The notes under the pieces were generated by a model that saw nothing but the letters and a program-made list of their open reading frames with translations, had not been told where the DNA came from and did not search any database. DNA of 8,027 nucleotides from Gammaproteobacteria bacterium. Lineage in GTDB: Bacteria > Pseudomonadota > Gammaproteobacteria > Pseudomonadales > Halieaceae. Of the stretch, positions 5,204-8,027 are shown one piece after another. Position numbers and translations under genes: made by a program. The stretch lies in contig JAAEZV010000067.1 in NCBI GenBank assembly GCA_018222695.1, positions 1 through 8,027 on the forward strand, written 5' to 3'. Each line of letters begins with the position of its first letter. The first letter of the stretch is position 1.

Positions 5204-6589
5204 TTGGTTGCCCCCCAGCCCCTCACGGACCCCTGGCAGCACTGCCTGAATCGACTCGGCGGTGATATCCCCCAGCAGCAATTCAATACCTGGATCAGAC
5301 CTTTAAGGGCTGAATGGCAAGAATCCGGCCTGGTGTTGGCGGCGCCGAATCGATTTATCCGCGACTTTGTGGTGGAAAAGTACCTACCTTTAATCAACAC
5401 CTATTTGTTGGATGTGGTGGCACCCGCGGCTGCCCAAGCATCAATTACGGTTCAGGGCACAACGCCCCCTGCCCCACCCCCGGTCAGGCCGATTGCTACT
5501 GGTGCGGCTCAGGCTGTGACTCGGCCTGTGGAAACCCCCGTACGCCCAGCGCCGGCGGCGCTCGTATCGCCTTCCAGTTTGGTTGAGGGGTACACCTTTG
5601 AGCGATTTGTGGAAGGCAAGAGCAACCAACTTGCGCTGGCGGCAGCCCAACAGGTAGCCGAGCACCCTGGCCTCTCATACAACCCTTTATTTTTGTATGG
5701 TGGGGTTGGGCTCGGCAAGACACACCTGATGCACGCTGTCGGTAACGCCATGCGTCGCAAAAACCCCGATGCGAAAATCGTCTACCTGCACTCCGAGCGG
5801 TTTGTCGCTGATATGGTGAAGGCGCTCCAGTTGAACGCCATCAATGACTTCAAGCGCTTCTATCGTTCGGTCGACGCCTTGTTAATTGATGACATTCAAT
5901 TTTTCGCTAACAAGGACCGGTCCCAGGAAGAGTTCTTTCACACATTCAATGCACTACTCGAGGGTGGTCAGCAGATGATCCTCACCTGCGATCGCTATCC
6001 CAAGGAAATCGACGGTGTTGAGGAGCGATTAAAATCCCGCTTCGGCTGGGGCTTGACGGTAGCAGTAGAGCCACCAGACCTAGAAACGCGCGTGGCGATC
6101 TTGATGAAAAAAGCGGAACAGAGCCACATATCGCTCGCACCAGACGCGGCTTTTTTCATCGCGCAACGTATCCGGTCAAACGTGCGTGAACTGGAGGGCG
6201 CATTGAAGCGTGTGATCGCCAGTGCGAATTTTACGGGGCGGCCGTTTGATATTGATTTGATTAAAGACAGCCTCAAAGACTTGCTTGCCTTGCAGGACAA
6301 ACAGGTCTCTCTGGATAACATCAAGCGTAAAGTGGCCGAGTACTACAAAATCAAGGTGGCTGATTTAATGTCCAAAAGGCGCAACCGGTCGGTGGCGAGA
6401 CCAAGGCAGGTGGCGATGGCGATGGCCAAAGAGCTCACACACCATAGTCTGCCCGAGATTGGTGATGCGTTTGGTGGGCGAGACCACACGACAGTTTTGC
6501 ATGCGTGTCGTAAAATCAGAGAGCTGCGGGATGTCAGCCCCGATATTAGCGAGGACTATCAAAACTTGCTGCGCGCGCTGACTACCTGA
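5204..6589 (+). CDS. dnaA: DnaA, chromosomal replication initiator
   Basis: DnaA binds DnaA boxes at the origin and, with ATP, opens the duplex and loads helicase. This copy has 461 residues (E. coli 467). Domain I (about 1-75) carries W11, FNTWIRPL and APNRF as in E. coli. Domain II (about 80-125) is a short Ala/Pro/Val-rich linker. The AAA+ domain III shows Walker A GGVGLGKT (166-173), Walker B LLIDDIQ (226-232) and the arginine finger R279 in KSRFGWG. Domain IV contains ARPRQ with R399 and the signature [18 protein letters not shown], which binds the box. The TTG start at 5204 is the only start consistent with an in-frame stop at 5183, and it has a good ribosome-binding site. It is likely autoregulated through the box at 5072. 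dnaN follows 63 nt downstream. No key residue is missing. Confidence 0.98.
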   Translation: MVAPQPLTDPWQHCLNRLGGDIPQQQFNTWIRPLRAEWQESGLVLAAPNRFIRDFVVEKYLPLINTYLLDVVAPAAAQASITVQGTTPPAPPPVRPIATGAAQAVTRPVETPVRPAPAALVSPSSLVEGYTFERFVEGKSNQLALAAAQQVAEHPGLSYNPLFLYGGVGLGKTHLMHAVGNAMRRKNPDAKIVYLHSERFVADMVKALQLNAINDFKRFYRSVDALLIDDIQFFANKDRSQEEFFHTFNALLEGGQQMILTCDRYPKEIDGVEERLKSRFGWGLTVAVEPPDLETRVAILMKKAEQSHISLAPDAAFFIAQRIRSNVRELEGALKRVIASANFTGRPFDIDLIKDSLKDLLALQDKQVSLDNIKRKVAEYYKIKVADLMSKRRNRSVARPRQVAMAMAKELTHHSLPEIGDAFGGRDHTTVLHACRKIRELRDVSPDISEDYQNLLRALTT

Positions 6590-6601
6590 ATGGCCAATCT
6601 G

Positions 6602-6622
6602 CCGGGCGGGCACACCGCCCGG
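6602..6622 (+). other. GC-rich hairpin between dnaA and dnaN
   Basis: CCGGGCGG and CCGCCCGG form a perfect 8-bp stem around the loop GCACA, 12 nt after the dnaA stop and about 30 nt before the dnaN start. No T-run follows, so it is not an intrinsic terminator. It may slow polymerase, protect an mRNA end or tune the relative output of dnaA and dnaN. Confidence 0.5.
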
Positions 6623-6652
6623 TTACTGCAAAAGACTGAACGAGCTGAAAAC

Positions 6653-7765
6653 ATGAAATTTTCCATTGCCCGCGATGCACTGATCAAACCTTTGAATTTG
6701 GTGGCGGGGGTCGTCGAGCGACGGCAAACGCTGCCTATTTTGTCAAACGTGTTGCTGGCCCTTGAAGACAAAATCCTCTCGCTTACTGGAACCGATCTTG
6801 AGGTCGAGCTGATTGGACGTGTCGAGCTGGAGGCGGCGGGCGTTGATGGCGAAGTGACGGTGCCGGCCAGAAAACTGGTTGATATCTGTAAATCGCTCCC
6901 AGAGGGTTCCACTATAGAATTCTCTCTGGAGGCCGGCAAGGCGACGGTGAAGGCCGGCCGTAGCCGCTTCACTTTGTCCACCTTGCCTGCTGCGGACTTT
7001 CCAGCGGTGGAGGGTGGCGCTGGTTCGGTGGCGTTGTCCCTGGATCAATCGCTGGTGAAGCAGTTGATAGACAGCACCGCATTTGCGATGGCCCAACAGG
7101 ACGTTCGCTATTACCTCAATGGTTTGTATCTGGAAATAATGGGTGGTCGTTTACGGGTAGTGGCTACAGACGGCCACCGTTTGGCTTTGGCAACGGGACC
7201 GGCTTTGGTAGAGGCCGCTGATACGGGCGTTATTATTCCCCGTAAGGGTGTGCTGGAGTTATCACGTCTACTTGATGGCAGTGTGCCGCTAGAGCTCGCC
7301 ATTGGCACCAACCATATCCGCGCTACCAATGAGCAATTTACCTTCACGTCCAAGCTAGTTGACGGCAAGTTCCCCGATTATGAGCGCGTAATCCCGAAAA
7401 ATGCCGACAAGTCGGTGATTGGCGAGCGCGGCGAGCTGAAGCAGGCTTTCACTCGCACAGCGATTTTGTCGAACGAAAAATACCGGGGTGTTCGATTGAA
7501 GTTGTCGGACAATAACCTCGATATTACGGCCAACAACCCCGAGCAAGAACAGGCAGAGGAAGTGGTGGGCGTCCAGTACACCGGTGCCGAGCTGGAGATT
7601 GGCTTCAATGTCAGCTATCTGCTAGACGTCTTGTCGGTGTTGGAGCAGCCCCAGGTGCGGCTGTCTCTCTCAGATGAGGCGAGCTCAGCACTACTTGAAA
7701 ATGCGGAGGCACCCTCTGAGGGAGAGCCTGAGCGGCTGTACGTCGTGATGCCCATGCGGCTCTGA
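6653..7765 (+). CDS. dnaN: DnaN, DNA polymerase III beta sliding clamp
   Basis: DnaN is the ring-shaped dimer that tethers DNA polymerase III and other partners to DNA. The protein has 370 residues (E. coli 366) in three similar clamp folds. It opens MKFSIARDALIKPL, the usual N-terminus. The partner-binding pocket is visible as TDGHRLA (172-178), KFPDYERVIP (239-248) and the C-terminal YVVMPMRL, identical to E. coli. A short acidic stretch (about 348-360) before the C-terminus is the main difference from E. coli. The ATG at 6653 is chosen over an in-frame ATG at 6590, which would add 21 residues with no family counterpart. Its Shine-Dalgarno is weak (GAG within GAACGAG). It is probably co-transcribed with dnaA and recF. 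Confidence 0.97.
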   Translation: MKFSIARDALIKPLNLVAGVVERRQTLPILSNVLLALEDKILSLTGTDLEVELIGRVELEAAGVDGEVTVPARKLVDICKSLPEGSTIEFSLEAGKATVKAGRSRFTLSTLPAADFPAVEGGAGSVALSLDQSLVKQLIDSTAFAMAQQDVRYYLNGLYLEIMGGRLRVVATDGHRLALATGPALVEAADTGVIIPRKGVLELSRLLDGSVPLELAIGTNHIRATNEQFTFTSKLVDGKFPDYERVIPKNADKSVIGERGELKQAFTRTAILSNEKYRGVRLKLSDNNLDITANNPEQEQAEEVVGVQYTGAELEIGFNVSYLLDVLSVLEQPQVRLSLSDEASSALLENAEAPSEGEPERLYVVMPMRL

Positions 7766-7785
7766 TCGCCGCCCTACCCGCTTCG

Positions 7786-8027
7786 GTGTTGAAGCACATT
7801 ACGATCGAGGGCGTCAGAAATCTGGCGCACATTCAAGTGGCCCTGCCGGCTGGCGCCACGGTGCTTTTTGGCGCCAACGGCTCAGGTAAAACGAGCTTCC
7901 TTGAGGCGATCCACTTACTGGCCGTGGGGCGGTCTTTTCGCACGCACCAATCAAAACCTGTGATTCAGCATGGTATGGCACATTGCCGGGTCGTGGGCGA
8001 GGTTCAGCGCGGCAGGCGCTCTACTGT
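7786..8027 (+). CDS. recF: RecF, DNA gap-repair protein, N-terminal part
   Basis: The first 80 codons are present; the gene runs off the right edge. RecF is an SMC-like ATPase that helps load RecA at single-strand gaps with RecO and RecR. The translation opens LKHITIEGVRNL, and Walker A GANGSGKT is at residues 29-36, followed by LEAIHLLAVGRSFRTHQ, the family pattern. The start is GTG at 7786 or the adjacent TTG at 7789. No upstream in-frame ATG or GTG fits, and no Shine-Dalgarno is evident. The gene lies 20 nt after the dnaN stop, so translational coupling is likely. The dnaA-dnaN-recF order is the standard one. Confidence 0.95.
   Translation, partial: MLKHITIEGVRNLAHIQVALPAGATVLFGANGSGKTSFLEAIHLLAVGRSFRTHQSKPVIQHGMAHCRVVGEVQRGRRST

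Overview
The window is a core-chromosome segment around the replication-initiation genes of a gammaproteobacterium. The gene order (mnmG, mnmE, yidC, yidD, rnpA and rpmH on the minus strand; dnaA, dnaN and recF on the plus strand) is the classic dnaA-region order, best known from Pseudomonas and its marine relatives. The protein sequences are clearly gammaproteobacterial: for example, the DnaN C-terminus ends in the same VVMPMRL as E. coli, and the DnaA helix-turn-helix is almost the E. coli sequence. I cannot name the species. A marine group related to Pseudomonadales/Cellvibrionales is a guess from layout only.

Region by region: 1-159 holds the first 53 codons of mnmG, running off the left edge. 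160-694 is a 535-nt non-coding gap. It contains an mnmG promoter candidate, a very AT-rich block, an IHF-like site and three imperfect DnaA boxes. 695-4595 is a tightly packed minus-strand cluster transcribed rpmH > rnpA > yidD > yidC > mnmE. rnpA and yidD overlap by one base, and the other gaps are 15 to 29 nt. 4596-5203 is a 608-nt divergent intergenic region. It carries the rpmH promoter, two perfect DnaA boxes, a 13-mer/ATP-DnaA-box-like element and a dnaA promoter candidate. 5204-8027 holds dnaA (TTG start), dnaN and the first 80 codons of recF.

The genes fall into two functional groups. dnaA, dnaN and recF make the replication initiator, the sliding clamp and a gap-repair loader. The leftward genes make a ribosomal protein, the RNase P protein and two membrane-protein-biogenesis factors. 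They also make MnmE, which works with MnmG (encoded next to it) in tRNA wobble-uridine modification.

No mobile element, CRISPR array, tRNA or rRNA was seen, and I found no undescribed system. The most interesting question is which of the two DnaA-box regions is the working origin. The mnmG-mnmE gap has the stronger AT-rich unwinding candidate and IHF site but imperfect boxes. The rpmH-dnaA gap has perfect boxes and sits where gene orientation diverges.
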